Positions 18,010 through 25,979 of a DNA stretch of 26,634 nt are shown here, piece after piece. The notes beneath the pieces were generated by a model. The model saw only the letters and a program-made list of their open reading frames with translations. It did no database searches and had not been told where the DNA came from. The position numbers and the translations under genes were made by a program. The stretch comes from a virus, in IMG/VR virus record IMGVR_UViG_3300047319_000398, positions 1-26,634 of that record; one strand, given 5' to 3'. Numbering within the stretch: position 1 is the first letter of the stretch; every line of letters begins with the position of its first letter.

Positions 18010-18038
18010 GCCCGCGCTGAAAGGCTGCGGGCTTTTTT
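18010..18038 (+). terminator. Strong intrinsic terminator ending the structured RNA region
   Basis: GCCCGC (18010-18015) pairs with GCGGGC (18027-18032), followed immediately by six T residues (18033-18038). It separates the RNA block from the late protein genes. Late transcription would have to read through it, consistent with Q-type antitermination upstream. Confidence 0.85.
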
Positions 18039-18052
18039 ATTTGGTGCGACCG

Positions 18053-18439
18053 ATGGCGCGCAAAGTTAAGACGGCATCGGTGCGGTGGCTCGGTATTCCA
18101 GCCTTCCCTATCCCGATCTTCAGCGGCAAGTTGGTGCTCTGCGCCTCGCCGCAAGAATGGGATTCGGTGGCGTCGGCGTTCGACGACGTAACTGGAACCG
18201 ATGGCTGTAAGGGCCTTGCAATGCGCTATTACAGCGAAGAGCACGGCCGCGTTTATGCCATCGGGATATTCGACAAAGCTATCGATACTCTCGCGCACGA
18301 ATTGGCGCATGCGACGTTCTTCCTGCTAGGCGACGTTGGGATACCGGTTGCGTCGGGCGAGGACAACGAAGCCTTCACCTACATTTTAGGGTGGCTGATG
18401 AGGGAGACATTCCCGGTGTTTCAGGCTGCCGTCAAATAA
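18053..18439 (+). CDS. HExxH metallopeptidase-like phage protein (128 aa)
   Basis: Starts MARKVKTASVRWLGIPAFPI. It contains AIDTLAHELAHATFFLLGDV, whose HELAH is a zinc-metallopeptidase HExxH motif, and ends in a helix with NEAFTYILGWLMRETFPVF. SprT-like or minigluzincin-type folds have this size. In phages such proteins often lie just before the terminase genes, substrate unknown. ATG 18053 follows the terminator by 14 nt and has no good Shine-Dalgarno. Confidence 0.7.
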   Translation: MARKVKTASVRWLGIPAFPIPIFSGKLVLCASPQEWDSVASAFDDVTGTDGCKGLAMRYYSEEHGRVYAIGIFDKAIDTLAHELAHATFFLLGDVGIPVASGEDNEAFTYILGWLMRETFPVFQAAVK

Positions 18440-18465
18440 TCGAGATGGACTTTTAGGGGAATCTA

Positions 18466-19638
18466 GTGGCGCGACAATACGACCCGCGGTTACGTGAGTT
18501 CGCTGATTCGCGCGAGATAGCGTTCCTCGAAGCCGTCGAGAAACACGGCAAGCCCACGCACGCAGCCAAGGCGCTAGGCATCCATCACAGCGTTGTGATT
18601 CGCGCGCTGGAGAGTCTGGAGAAGCGGGCGGCCAAACAGGGTTACTCGCCGACGCACGATCTTACCCACGTTGTTCCTGACGGCTATTTGTTGAAAGGTG
18701 CAAGCACCTATTACAACAAAGACGGCGAGAAGGCTGGGCAGTGGATCAAGACCGACATTGACCGGGACAGACAGGCAGCGATTCTGCGCGAGTTCGCGGA
18801 GTCGCTGGCCGAGGGCGTCAAGGCATTGGCGCCGATTACGCCCGCGCCGAGTCACGTCATTTCAGACTTGCTGTGCGTCTACCCGCAAGGTGATCCGCAC
18901 GTCGGACTCCATAGCTGGTGGGCCGAGGCCGGAGAAGATTTCGATTTGAAGATTGCCGAGCGTCTGATGTGCGCCGCAGTCGATCGCCTGGTTGCAACCG
19001 CGCCGGCAGCAGAAACCGCCCTGCTTCTGAATCTCGGCGATATGTTCCACGCTGACAATCAGAAGAACGAAAGCCAGTCGGGACACAAGCTCGATGTCGA
19101 CGGGCGATGGGCCAAAGTGCAGCAAGTTGGTCTGCGCGCGATGTTGCATTGTGTGCGCCGATTGCTTGAGAAGCACAAGCGAGTGATTTTGCGCATCAAC
19201 CGCGGCAATCACGATGGCCATTCGGCCTATGCGCTCGCGTTGATGATCTCGTGCTACTTCCACGATGAGCCGCGCGTTGAAGTGGATCTATCCCCTGCTG
19301 TCGCCTGGTATTTCCAGTTCGGCAAAGTGCTGATCGGCTCTACGCACGGCGATACGATCAAAGGCCCAGATATGCTGCCCATCATGGCGGCTGACGAGCC
19401 CGAGAAGTGGGGTGAAACCAAGCACCGCTACTGGTATGTGGGCCACGTCCACCATCAAGACATCAAGGAATACCGCGGCGGAGTCGTCGAGTACTTCCGC
19501 ACGTTGGCCGCTCGCGATGCCTGGCATGCTGGGCAAGGCTATCGCGCTGGCAGGGATATGCGGCTGATCGTGTTGCATCGTGAGCACGGCGAGATCGAGC
19601 GGCACAGAGCCGACATCGGAATGTTCGAAGCCGCCTAA
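18466..19638 (+). CDS. Metallophosphoesterase with N-terminal winged-helix domain (390 aa)
   Basis: GTG start at 18466 with GGGGA upstream. Residues 1-60 carry a helix-turn-helix (EKHGKPTHAAKALGIHHSVV). From about 135 on, the calcineurin-like phosphoesterase motifs appear in order: YPQGDPHVG, LLNLGDMFHAD, RINRGNHDG, GSTHGD and YVGHVHHQD, supplying the usual two-metal ligands. This HTH-phosphoesterase fusion is a regular late-region protein in Burkholderia phages. A nuclease or phosphodiesterase acting on DNA during packaging or host takeover is the likely type of activity, unproven. Confidence 0.85.
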   Translation: MARQYDPRLREFADSREIAFLEAVEKHGKPTHAAKALGIHHSVVIRALESLEKRAAKQGYSPTHDLTHVVPDGYLLKGASTYYNKDGEKAGQWIKTDIDRDRQAAILREFAESLAEGVKALAPITPAPSHVISDLLCVYPQGDPHVGLHSWWAEAGEDFDLKIAERLMCAAVDRLVATAPAAETALLLNLGDMFHADNQKNESQSGHKLDVDGRWAKVQQVGLRAMLHCVRRLLEKHKRVILRINRGNHDGHSAYALALMISCYFHDEPRVEVDLSPAVAWYFQFGKVLIGSTHGDTIKGPDMLPIMAADEPEKWGETKHRYWYVGHVHHQDIKEYRGGVVEYFRTLAARDAWHAGQGYRAGRDMRLIVLHREHGEIERHRADIGMFEAA

Positions 19639-19693
19639 CTTATACCTCACCACCAGATCGCGGGGTATAGCCGAGAGAAAGGATTCGCCCAAC

Positions 19694-19939
19694 ATGGCCA
19701 CGAAGCCGAAATCAAAGCCCGAACCGAAACTGATCGGCCGCACTGTCCTGATTCGCCATCGCCAGTTTGGCAACGGGCAGACAGTGATACCAGCGATCGT
19801 CCTAAGCCATGCGACGGAGATAGACGGCCATGTGCTGGTCGATGTGATGGCATTTGCCTTTGGCTCAGTGCCGCAATCTCTCGCCATGATCCCATTGCAC
19901 GATGGAGAGTCGCAAGCGCCGGCCGCCTGGCTCACATGA
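19694..19939 (+). CDS. Hypothetical late protein (81 aa)
   Basis: MATKPKSKPEPKLIGRTVLI followed by strand-like segments (RHRQFGNGQTVIPAIVLSHA, GHVLVDVMAFAFGS). A small beta-rich protein with a lysine-rich N-terminus. Start 19694 is preferred over the more upstream in-frame ATG within the phosphoesterase gene. Its stop overlaps the next ATG (ATGA). Possibly virion-associated given its place, otherwise unknown. Confidence 0.7.
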   Translation: MATKPKSKPEPKLIGRTVLIRHRQFGNGQTVIPAIVLSHATEIDGHVLVDVMAFAFGSVPQSLAMIPLHDGESQAPAAWLT

Positions 19940-20553
19940 TCGACATCAACGTTCATGGCGACATTAAGAAGCTTGAGCGCGCGTTTGCTGGGGTGGCAGA
20001 GAAGCAATTGAGGTTCGGCGCATCGCAGGCGGTCAACTCGCTGGCGAAGATGGTGCAAGAGCTTGAACGCGAGAACATGAAGAAGGTGTTGGACAAACCA
20101 ACGCCTTTCACGCTTGGCGGTGTAAGCGTCAAGCTGTCCACGAAAGCCAGCCTGACAGCAACGGTCTACGTGAAGGACAAGACGGCATCCTACCTCGCAC
20201 CATATGAGGTGGGCGGGCTCAACAAGTTGAACAGCCGCGCGCTGCTGAAGCCGGTCGACCAGAAGGTCAACCAGTACGGCAACCTGCCGCGCAACACAGT
20301 CAAGCGCCTCGCAGCAAAGAAGAACGTGTTCATCGGGAAGGTCAGAACGAAGAACGGCGATGTGGATGGTGTATGGCAGCGGCAGAAGGTCAGAGGCAAG
20401 CAAGGCGGTCTCAAGCTGCTCGTGAAGTTCGACAACGCGCATATCGTCAAACAGCACCTCGACTATCAGGGATTGGCGCGACGCACGATCTCGCGTGAGT
20501 TGAAAGCGGAGTTCGCGAAGGCGATGCAGAAGGCGCTGGCGACGGCGCGGTGA
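19936..20553 (+). CDS. Putative virion protein, minor-tail-Z-like (205 aa)
   Basis: A basic 205-residue protein: MIDINVHGDIKKLERAFAGV, then QAVNSLAKMVQELERENMKK, FTLGGVSVKLSTKASLTATV and a C-terminal helix rich in Lys/Ala. The layout (helical N-terminus with a conserved A(V/I)N motif followed by strands with resistance to simple classification) resembles the lambda minor tail Z/tail-completion group, but the match is loose. It lies upstream of the terminase genes, which is unusual for Z. ATGA overlap with the gene before. Confidence 0.55.
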   Translation: MIDINVHGDIKKLERAFAGVAEKQLRFGASQAVNSLAKMVQELERENMKKVLDKPTPFTLGGVSVKLSTKASLTATVYVKDKTASYLAPYEVGGLNKLNSRALLKPVDQKVNQYGNLPRNTVKRLAAKKNVFIGKVRTKNGDVDGVWQRQKVRGKQGGLKLLVKFDNAHIVKQHLDYQGLARRTISRELKAEFAKAMQKALATAR

Positions 20554-20659
20554 GACATCCCCTGCCCTGCTCCGTGTGGGGCGGGTCCCTCTGGCGATAT
20601 GGAGGGTCAGGGGCAATTGCGCGCCGCGATCTTTGTCTAGGTATGAACTTTCAAATTCA
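20554..20659 (+). other. Intergenic region before terminase: stem structures and candidate cos site
   Basis: About 120 nt between the late gene and the small terminase gene. CCCCTG and CAGGGG pair around CCCTC/GAGGG, and the GC-rich, partly symmetric GCGCGCCGCG lies at about 20621-20630, about 30 bp before the GGTAACA repeats. In lambda, cosN lies just upstream of nu1 and its binding sites, so this is the natural candidate. No staggered cut can be proven from sequence. Confidence 0.35.
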
Positions 20660-20885
20660 GGTAACAGGTAACAGATGAAGCAGAGCGAGTTCGCGGCACT
20701 TCACGGCGTCAGTCGGAAGACTGTCACGACGTGGAAACAGCGCGGCTGGCTTGTGTTCGACGGCGATCAGGTCGATGTCGAAGCGTCGAATGAGATGCTG
20801 AGAAAGTATCGGCGTGACGCCGGCGAAGCTGTTACCCAACCTGTTACCCACGCACCAGAAGGTAACAAGTCGGATGAGGTAACAG
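20660..20885. repeat. Six GGTAACA motifs around the start of the small terminase gene
   Basis: GGTAACAG occurs at 20660-20667 and 20667-20674 (tandem, abutting the ATG), inverted as CTGTTACC at 20829-20836 and 20841-20848, and again direct as GGTAACAA at 20861-20868 and GGTAACAG at 20878-20885. Clustered copies of one 7-8 bp motif beside the gene of a DNA-recognising terminase subunit resemble cosB binding sites. Copies inside the gene encode VT and NK pairs in an apparent linker. Confidence 0.6.
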
Positions 20886-21229
20886 TTCGCTCCGGAGAAT
20901 CGATCGAGCAGGCTGCGTTCCGCGCTCTCGTCTCCGACAAGACTGTGATGACGCTCGACGAAGCGAGGCTACTGAAAGAGAAATACCTGGGCCTGCTGAA
21001 CCAGCTTGAGTATGACAAGGAATCCGGCATGGTGGTCGAGGTGTCGGAGGTGACGACTGCCGTAGGCGCCGAGTATGCCAAGGTTCGCACCCGCCTTCTG
21101 GCGATCCCTGCCGAACAGGCTCCGCGCCTGCACCGACTCAAGACCGTCGTTGAGGTGCAGGACGCACTTCAGGAAATCATCGTAGAGGCTTTGGAGGAAT
21201 TGACTCGTGACGGTGCAAGCATCGCCTGA
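20675..21229 (+). CDS. Terminase small subunit, Nu1-like
   Basis: A 184-residue protein. The N-terminal winged helix-turn-helix FAALHGVSRKTVTTWKQRGW recognises the packaging site in Nu1-type small subunits. A linker (about 45-80, including the repeats-encoded VTQPVTH) leads to a C-terminal helical part (DEARLLKEKYLGLLNQLEYD...VVEVSEVTTAVGAEYAKVRT) for oligomerisation and contact with the large subunit. It overlaps the large terminase gene by 23 bp, as is usual. Part of the DNA packaging motor. Confidence 0.88.
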   Translation: MKQSEFAALHGVSRKTVTTWKQRGWLVFDGDQVDVEASNEMLRKYRRDAGEAVTQPVTHAPEGNKSDEVTVRSGESIEQAAFRALVSDKTVMTLDEARLLKEKYLGLLNQLEYDKESGMVVEVSEVTTAVGAEYAKVRTRLLAIPAEQAPRLHRLKTVVEVQDALQEIIVEALEELTRDGASIA

Positions 21230-23174
21230 TGCGCGACGCTACGCCCGAGGGTTTGCATCCCTGCAAAGCGGCCTGGCGGTCGCGAGAAAAGAAAACCTGC
21301 TTCCCCCGCCCAAGCTCTCATTGAGCCAGTGGGCGGAGCGCTATGCGGTCCTGTCCCGCGAGACTAGTGCCCAGACCGGCCGGTTTCGCGCCTTCCCGTA
21401 TCAGAATGGGATGATGGATGCGATCACTGACTCGACCGTGACGAAGGTCACTGTCATGAAGTCGGCGCGGGTTGGCTACACGAAGATCCTCGACCATATC
21501 GTCGGGTTCTTCGTACACCAGGACCCTTCGCCGATCATGGTCGTGCAGCCTCGCGTCGAGGATGCGGAAGACTACAGCAAGACAGAACTTGCGCCGATGC
21601 TGCGGGATACGCCAGCCCTGGCCGCCATTGCTGGCGATCAGAAGGCGAAGGACAGTAACCAGACGATCCTCAAAAAGACGTTCGTCAACGGCGCCAGCGT
21701 GACGCTCGTCGGGGCGAACTCCCCTGGTGGGTTCCGTCGTATCACGGCCCGCATCATCCTCTTTGACGAAGTGGACGGTTATCCGGTAGACGGCGCCGGC
21801 AACGAAGGCGATCAGATCGCCCTCGGCACGAAGCGGTCGGAAACCTTCTGGAATCGCAGAATTGTGCTTGGCTCCACTCCGACCGTGAAAGGCTATAGCC
21901 GGATCGAAAAGAGTTGGAACGAGAGCGACCAGCGTCGGTATTACGTGCCCTGCCCGCATTGCGGCGAGCACCAGGTACTCGAATGGGGTGGTGTCGATAC
22001 GCCCCACGGTATGAAGTGGGACAAGGACGAGAGCGGAAACGGGATTCCCGAAACTGCCTACTACGTCTGTCGCCATAACGGCTGCATCATCAATGAGGCC
22101 GACAAGCCAGACATGGTGGCTGCTGGCGAGTGGCGGGCTGGAAAGCCCTTCGCGGGTCATGCAGGCTTCCACATCTGGGCGGCGTACAGCCTGTTCCCGA
22201 ATGCCTCCTGGCAGAACCTTGTAGCCGAATGGTTGCGGGTTAAGGATGATCCCCTCGCCCGCCAGACGTTCATCAACCTTGTGTTGGGTGAACCGTACGA
22301 GGACCGCGGCGAGCGTGCGCTGAATGAGGCGAAACTAGCCGCGCGCACCGAAGTATGGGCGGCGGAGGTGCCGGACGGAGTGGCCGTTCTGACCGCATCC
22401 GGCGACGTGCAAGATGATCGGGTCGAACTCGAGACGGTCGGTTGGGGGCGCAACGAAGAGCGCTGGTCGATCGATCATGAGGTATTCGATGGCGACCCGG
22501 AAAGCGACGAACTGTGGGCGCGTGTCGATGCCTATCTGAAGCGCAAGTGGCGGCGTGCCGATGGTCGGCCGTTCGAAGTGATGGCAGCCTGCATCGACTC
22601 TGGCGGTCACCACACGCAAAAGGTCTACGACTTCTGCAAGGCGCGGATCGGTCGGCGCATCTGGGCAATCAAGGGTGAGTCCGCACGTGGCGGCGCCCGG
22701 TCTCCGGTGTGGCCGACAAAGCGCCCTAGTTCGAGAACCAAATCGACGTATCGCCCGATCATCATCGGCGTCAACGCCGCGAAAGACGTTATCCGGGCTC
22801 GTCTGCACATCGAGGAGCCGGGGCCGGGTTACATGCATTACCCCTCGGATCGCGACATTAACTTTTTTGCACAACTCGTCTCCGAGCGATCGGTTTCGAA
22901 GTTGGTCAACGGGCAGAAGTTCCGCGTCTGGGAATTGCCGCCGGGGCGAGCCAATGAGGCGCTTGACCTTGCGGTGTATTCATATGCAGCGCTGTGCGGT
23001 CTCATCCATCACGGCCTGAAACTGAATCGGCGTGCTGAGGGCGTATCAGCTCCGTATGTTCCGGATGGTGAGCCGGTTGTGCAGCAGCTCGCAGCGCCTC
23101 AGCCGGCGACTGTGCAGCCTGCGGCCGATCCCGCAAAGCCCGTCAGAAAATCACTCACGAGTCGTCTCGCATAG
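21207..23174 (+). CDS. Terminase large subunit, GpA family
   Basis: A 655-residue packaging ATPase/nuclease. A Walker A-like KSARVGYTK (about 85-93) and Walker B ARIILFDEVDGYP (about 181-193) mark the N-terminal ATPase; PCPHCGEHQVLEWGG is the conserved zinc-like motif of GpA proteins. The C-terminal nuclease region includes LTASGDVQDDRVELETVGWG and CIDSGGHHTQKVYDFC. It cuts concatemers at cos and drives DNA into proheads. GTG start at 21207, GGAGG 9 nt upstream. Full length for the family. Confidence 0.95.
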   Translation: MTVQASPDARRYARGFASLQSGLAVARKENLLPPPKLSLSQWAERYAVLSRETSAQTGRFRAFPYQNGMMDAITDSTVTKVTVMKSARVGYTKILDHIVGFFVHQDPSPIMVVQPRVEDAEDYSKTELAPMLRDTPALAAIAGDQKAKDSNQTILKKTFVNGASVTLVGANSPGGFRRITARIILFDEVDGYPVDGAGNEGDQIALGTKRSETFWNRRIVLGSTPTVKGYSRIEKSWNESDQRRYYVPCPHCGEHQVLEWGGVDTPHGMKWDKDESGNGIPETAYYVCRHNGCIINEADKPDMVAAGEWRAGKPFAGHAGFHIWAAYSLFPNASWQNLVAEWLRVKDDPLARQTFINLVLGEPYEDRGERALNEAKLAARTEVWAAEVPDGVAVLTASGDVQDDRVELETVGWGRNEERWSIDHEVFDGDPESDELWARVDAYLKRKWRRADGRPFEVMAACIDSGGHHTQKVYDFCKARIGRRIWAIKGESARGGARSPVWPTKRPSSRTKSTYRPIIIGVNAAKDVIRARLHIEEPGPGYMHYPSDRDINFFAQLVSERSVSKLVNGQKFRVWELPPGRANEALDLAVYSYAALCGLIHHGLKLNRRAEGVSAPYVPDGEPVVQQLAAPQPATVQPAADPAKPVRKSLTSRLA

Positions 23175-23181
23175 GAAAGTC

Positions 23182-23427
23182 ATGGCTATCACGGATGGAA
23201 TGAGCACGGCCGATATGCAATCGAGGCTGGCGGCGCTGCAATCCGCTTACTTCGACCTGTCGGCCGGCGCAAAGATCGTGACTGCCGCATACGGCCAGGG
23301 CGACGGCACGAAGTCAGTCACCTATCAGCAGAGCGACATTGCTCAGATTCAACGCAGCATTCTCATGCTGCAGAAGGCGTTGGGCCTCATTGACTGCTAT
23401 CCGCGCGCACGAAGGATTTATTTCTGA
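23182..23427 (+). CDS. Head-tail joining protein gpW
   Basis: An 81-residue protein (MAITDGMSTADMQSRLAALQ...YQQSDIAQIQRSILMLQKAL) with the size, helix-hairpin-helix pattern and gene order of lambda gpW, between terminase and portal. gpW attaches below the portal and completes the head for tail joining. GGAAAG precedes the ATG. Its stop shares a base with the portal start. Confidence 0.88.
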   Translation: MAITDGMSTADMQSRLAALQSAYFDLSAGAKIVTAAYGQGDGTKSVTYQQSDIAQIQRSILMLQKALGLIDCYPRARRIYF

Positions 23428-25088
23428 TGACACTTATCGTCGACTCTAACGGCAAGCCCTTCGGGGACCTGCCGGCTGGCGGTCGTGCGCGCGCTGATTC
23501 GGGATTGGGTGGGACGGTGCTCGCGGTGCCGCCATACTCGAATGCATTCCCCTATGAGGCGTCCAGCTACGGCACGCCCGAAATGGGTAACTGGTATCCG
23601 TGGATTCGCTCGCCAGACTCGGAAATCAACCTGCACCGCGACCAGATGGTTGCGCGTTCAAGGGATCTGGCCCGGAATGACGGATGGGCGAGCGGTGGTA
23701 TCACCCGCATTCTGGATAACACGGTGGGCGCGCACATGCGCCTGTCCGCGAATCCAGACTACCTCGCCCTTTCGATGTTCGCGAAAGGATTTGATGCGGT
23801 ATGGGCCGACGAATTCCGCCGGGCGGCCGAGGCTCTTTGGCGCGGCTACTCCGAAGACATTGGCCACTACAACGACGTATCCCGCGAACTCACAATCTCG
23901 CAACAGCTTCGTCTCGCCCTGAGACACAAGCTCGTCGACGGCGATAGTCTGATCGTCGCGTACTGGATGCCTGAGCGCATCGGTCGTGGTGGCGCAAAGT
24001 ACGCAACGGCGTTCCAGTTAGTTGATCCCGACCGGCTGTCGAATCCGTATCAGATGATCGACTCGAAACACCTCCGTGGTGGCGTCGAGATTGACCAGCA
24101 CGGCGTACCGATCGCGTATCACATTCGTAAGGCGGAACAGAACGACTGGTACAACGCGCACGAGTCGATGGTTTGGGAGCGGATCGAGCGCGAAGACCCG
24201 GACGGCTGGCGTCGCGTAATCCACGACTTCGAGCGTGATCGCGCTAACCAGCACCGCGGTATCGGGATTTTCACGCCGGTACTCAAGCACGCGAAGATGC
24301 TGGCCCGCTACTACGGCGTCGAGCTGCAGGCTGCGACCGTTGCTACGATCTTTGGCACTTACGTGACGAGCCCGTATGACCCGGCGATGATCGAAGCCGC
24401 AATGGATAGCGCCGGTGACGGCGAACTCGGCTTCTACCAGGAACTCCGCGCTGACTGGGCGAAAGAGCGGCCGGCGATGCTCAACAACGTTCGCGTTCCG
24501 ACATTGGCCCCTGGCGAAGAAATCAAACAGGTCGCTGCCGCTCACCCGCACTCAGGCTTCGAGGATTTCGCACACGAAATGCTCCGCTCAATCGCGGCTG
24601 CGCTTGGCGTTTCTGCTGAGCAGATCACGCAGGACTGGAGTAAGACGAACTATTCGAGCGCACGCGCTGCACTCCTCGAGAGTTGGAAGACGCTCACGCG
24701 ACGCAACACGGAATTCAAGGTCGGCACCGCTACCCCGATCTATGCCTGCTGGCTTCAGGAGGCTATGGAGCGGGGCGATCTCGATGATGTATTGCCGCGA
24801 AACGCCCCTGATTTTATCGACGCCGCCACGGCGTACACGCGCTGTGATTGGCTTGGTGTGGCGCGGGGCTGGGTCGATCCGGTGAAGGAGAAACAAGGCG
24901 CGATTCTTGGTCTGGATGGCGGTTTGTCCACGCTGAAACGTGAATGCGCCGAACAAGGCCTCGATTGGGAGGAAGTGCTTCATCAGCGCGCGATCGAAGT
25001 TGATACTTTCAAGCGTCTCGGCTTGCCGCCCCCGAAATGGTTTGGCGAGGCCGCAACGGAAGCCGCAGGGGAGCCACAAGCAGAATGA
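23427..25088 (+). CDS. Portal protein, lambda family
   Basis: A 553-residue portal. The typical lambda-family blocks are visible: RDLARNDGWASGGITRILDN, LRHKLVDGDSLIVAYWMPER, the PDRLSNP motif, GVEIDQHGVPIAYHIRK and, later, SAEQITQDWSKTNYSSARAA. Forms the dodecameric ring at the head vertex through which DNA is packaged. Overlaps the protease gene by 4 bp (ATGA). Length is normal for the family. Confidence 0.95.
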   Translation: MTLIVDSNGKPFGDLPAGGRARADSGLGGTVLAVPPYSNAFPYEASSYGTPEMGNWYPWIRSPDSEINLHRDQMVARSRDLARNDGWASGGITRILDNTVGAHMRLSANPDYLALSMFAKGFDAVWADEFRRAAEALWRGYSEDIGHYNDVSRELTISQQLRLALRHKLVDGDSLIVAYWMPERIGRGGAKYATAFQLVDPDRLSNPYQMIDSKHLRGGVEIDQHGVPIAYHIRKAEQNDWYNAHESMVWERIEREDPDGWRRVIHDFERDRANQHRGIGIFTPVLKHAKMLARYYGVELQAATVATIFGTYVTSPYDPAMIEAAMDSAGDGELGFYQELRADWAKERPAMLNNVRVPTLAPGEEIKQVAAAHPHSGFEDFAHEMLRSIAAALGVSAEQITQDWSKTNYSSARAALLESWKTLTRRNTEFKVGTATPIYACWLQEAMERGDLDDVLPRNAPDFIDAATAYTRCDWLGVARGWVDPVKEKQGAILGLDGGLSTLKRECAEQGLDWEEVLHQRAIEVDTFKRLGLPPPKWFGEAATEAAGEPQAE

Positions 25089-25954
25089 AAAGCTATCCAT
25101 TTGCAGCGGCTCGAATCTTCGATACCCCGCTCGCGATCCATCCGGCCAAAGGCCAGGTGATCGCAAAGTCCCTTGCGAGTCGGTTCGGCATCGGCGAAAT
25201 CAGTTTTGCCGGCGATAACCCAATCGTTCACGCTGGCGACGCGTTCACTGACGCCGGACTGTATGCAGAGGGTGATTCGCCGTATGACCTGATCGACGGC
25301 GTTGCAGTTATCGACGTGTCGGGCACGTTGGTTCAGAAGAGCAGCTATCTGCGGCCCTACTCCGGCATGCTGGGCTACAACGCTATCCGCCATAACTTCC
25401 TCGCTGCACTGGAAGACAAGGCCGTGCGCGCAATTGCGCTGTCGGTGGACTCACCGGGCGGCGAAGTTGCCGGCTGCTTTGACCTTGCCGACCTGATCTT
25501 CGAATCACGCAGCAAGAAGCCGACACTGGCGATCCTGAACGAATGTGCCTACAGCGCTGCTTACGCACTGGCAAGCGCCTGCGAACAGATCACTGTTCCC
25601 CGTACTGGCGGGACTGGCTCAGTCGGTGTGATCTGCATGCACATCGACCAGTCGAAGGCCATCGACAAGGCCGGCATGGCCGTCACCATCATCAAATACG
25701 GTGACCGCAAGGCTGACGGCAATCAGTTCAGCCCGCTCTCGAAAGAAGCCTTGAAGAGATTCCAGGACGACGTCGACGAGATGGGTGAACTGTTCGTCTC
25801 AACGGTCGCACGCAACCGCAATCTGTCTGCCGATGTCGTTAGAGAGACGCAGGCAACCACCTTTCTCGGCGCCGCTGGCGTTGAAATTGGCTTCGCTGAT
25901 GCCGTCATGGCGCCAGACGAGGCTTTCCGATCCCTGCTCGCCGAGCTGGGCTGA
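25085..25954 (+). CDS. S49 family head maturation protease
   Basis: A 289-residue SppA-type serine protease: VAVIDVSGTL strand, VDSPGGEVAG oxyanion loop (about 121), the catalytic serine in NECAYSAAYALAS (Ser157) and the general-base lysine in IIKYGDRKADGNQ (Lys209). In lambda the equivalent gpC cleaves capsid components in the prohead. Here the scaffold is a separate downstream gene rather than the in-frame C-terminal Nu3. Start at 25085 is fixed by the ATGA overlap with the portal. Confidence 0.93.
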   Translation: MKSYPFAAARIFDTPLAIHPAKGQVIAKSLASRFGIGEISFAGDNPIVHAGDAFTDAGLYAEGDSPYDLIDGVAVIDVSGTLVQKSSYLRPYSGMLGYNAIRHNFLAALEDKAVRAIALSVDSPGGEVAGCFDLADLIFESRSKKPTLAILNECAYSAAYALASACEQITVPRTGGTGSVGVICMHIDQSKAIDKAGMAVTIIKYGDRKADGNQFSPLSKEALKRFQDDVDEMGELFVSTVARNRNLSADVVRETQATTFLGAAGVEIGFADAVMAPDEAFRSLLAELG

Positions 25955-25979
25955 CCTACCCAAACCCTAAGAGGTTTAC

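Larger units (their letters stand above)
17078..18038 (+). ncRNA. Large structured RNA region containing two tRNA-Ser genes
   Basis: About 960 nt without protein genes. The 5' block has strong nested stems: GCTCCGC/GCGGAGC (17084-17090/17131-17137) around GCGTAG/CTACGC (17097-17113); an 8-bp stem 17147-17154/17193-17200 with TTGC-CCTT-GCAA inside; GCCACTG/CAGTGGC (17232-17238/17270-17276) around a GAAA-capped hairpin (17255-17264); CTCAA/TTGAG (17281-17285/17304-17308) with a GCAA loop; CTGGGTC/GACCCAG (17310-17316/17357-17363); and GCACG/CGTGC (17391-17395/17405-17409). Two tRNAs and two tRNA-like modules follow, then 17807-17812/17858-17863 around a 14-nt palindrome (17832-17845), 17988-17993/18002-18007 and a terminator. 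Size, prophage setting and included tRNAs recall GOLLD-type RNAs; no family motif was recognised. Confidence 0.6.

Noticed and set aside
19288-20616. 442-residue frame antisense to the phosphoesterase and downstream genes
   Set aside because: The sense strand encodes a recognisable metallophosphoesterase and coupled genes; the antisense protein is His/Arg/Leu-rich with no motif.
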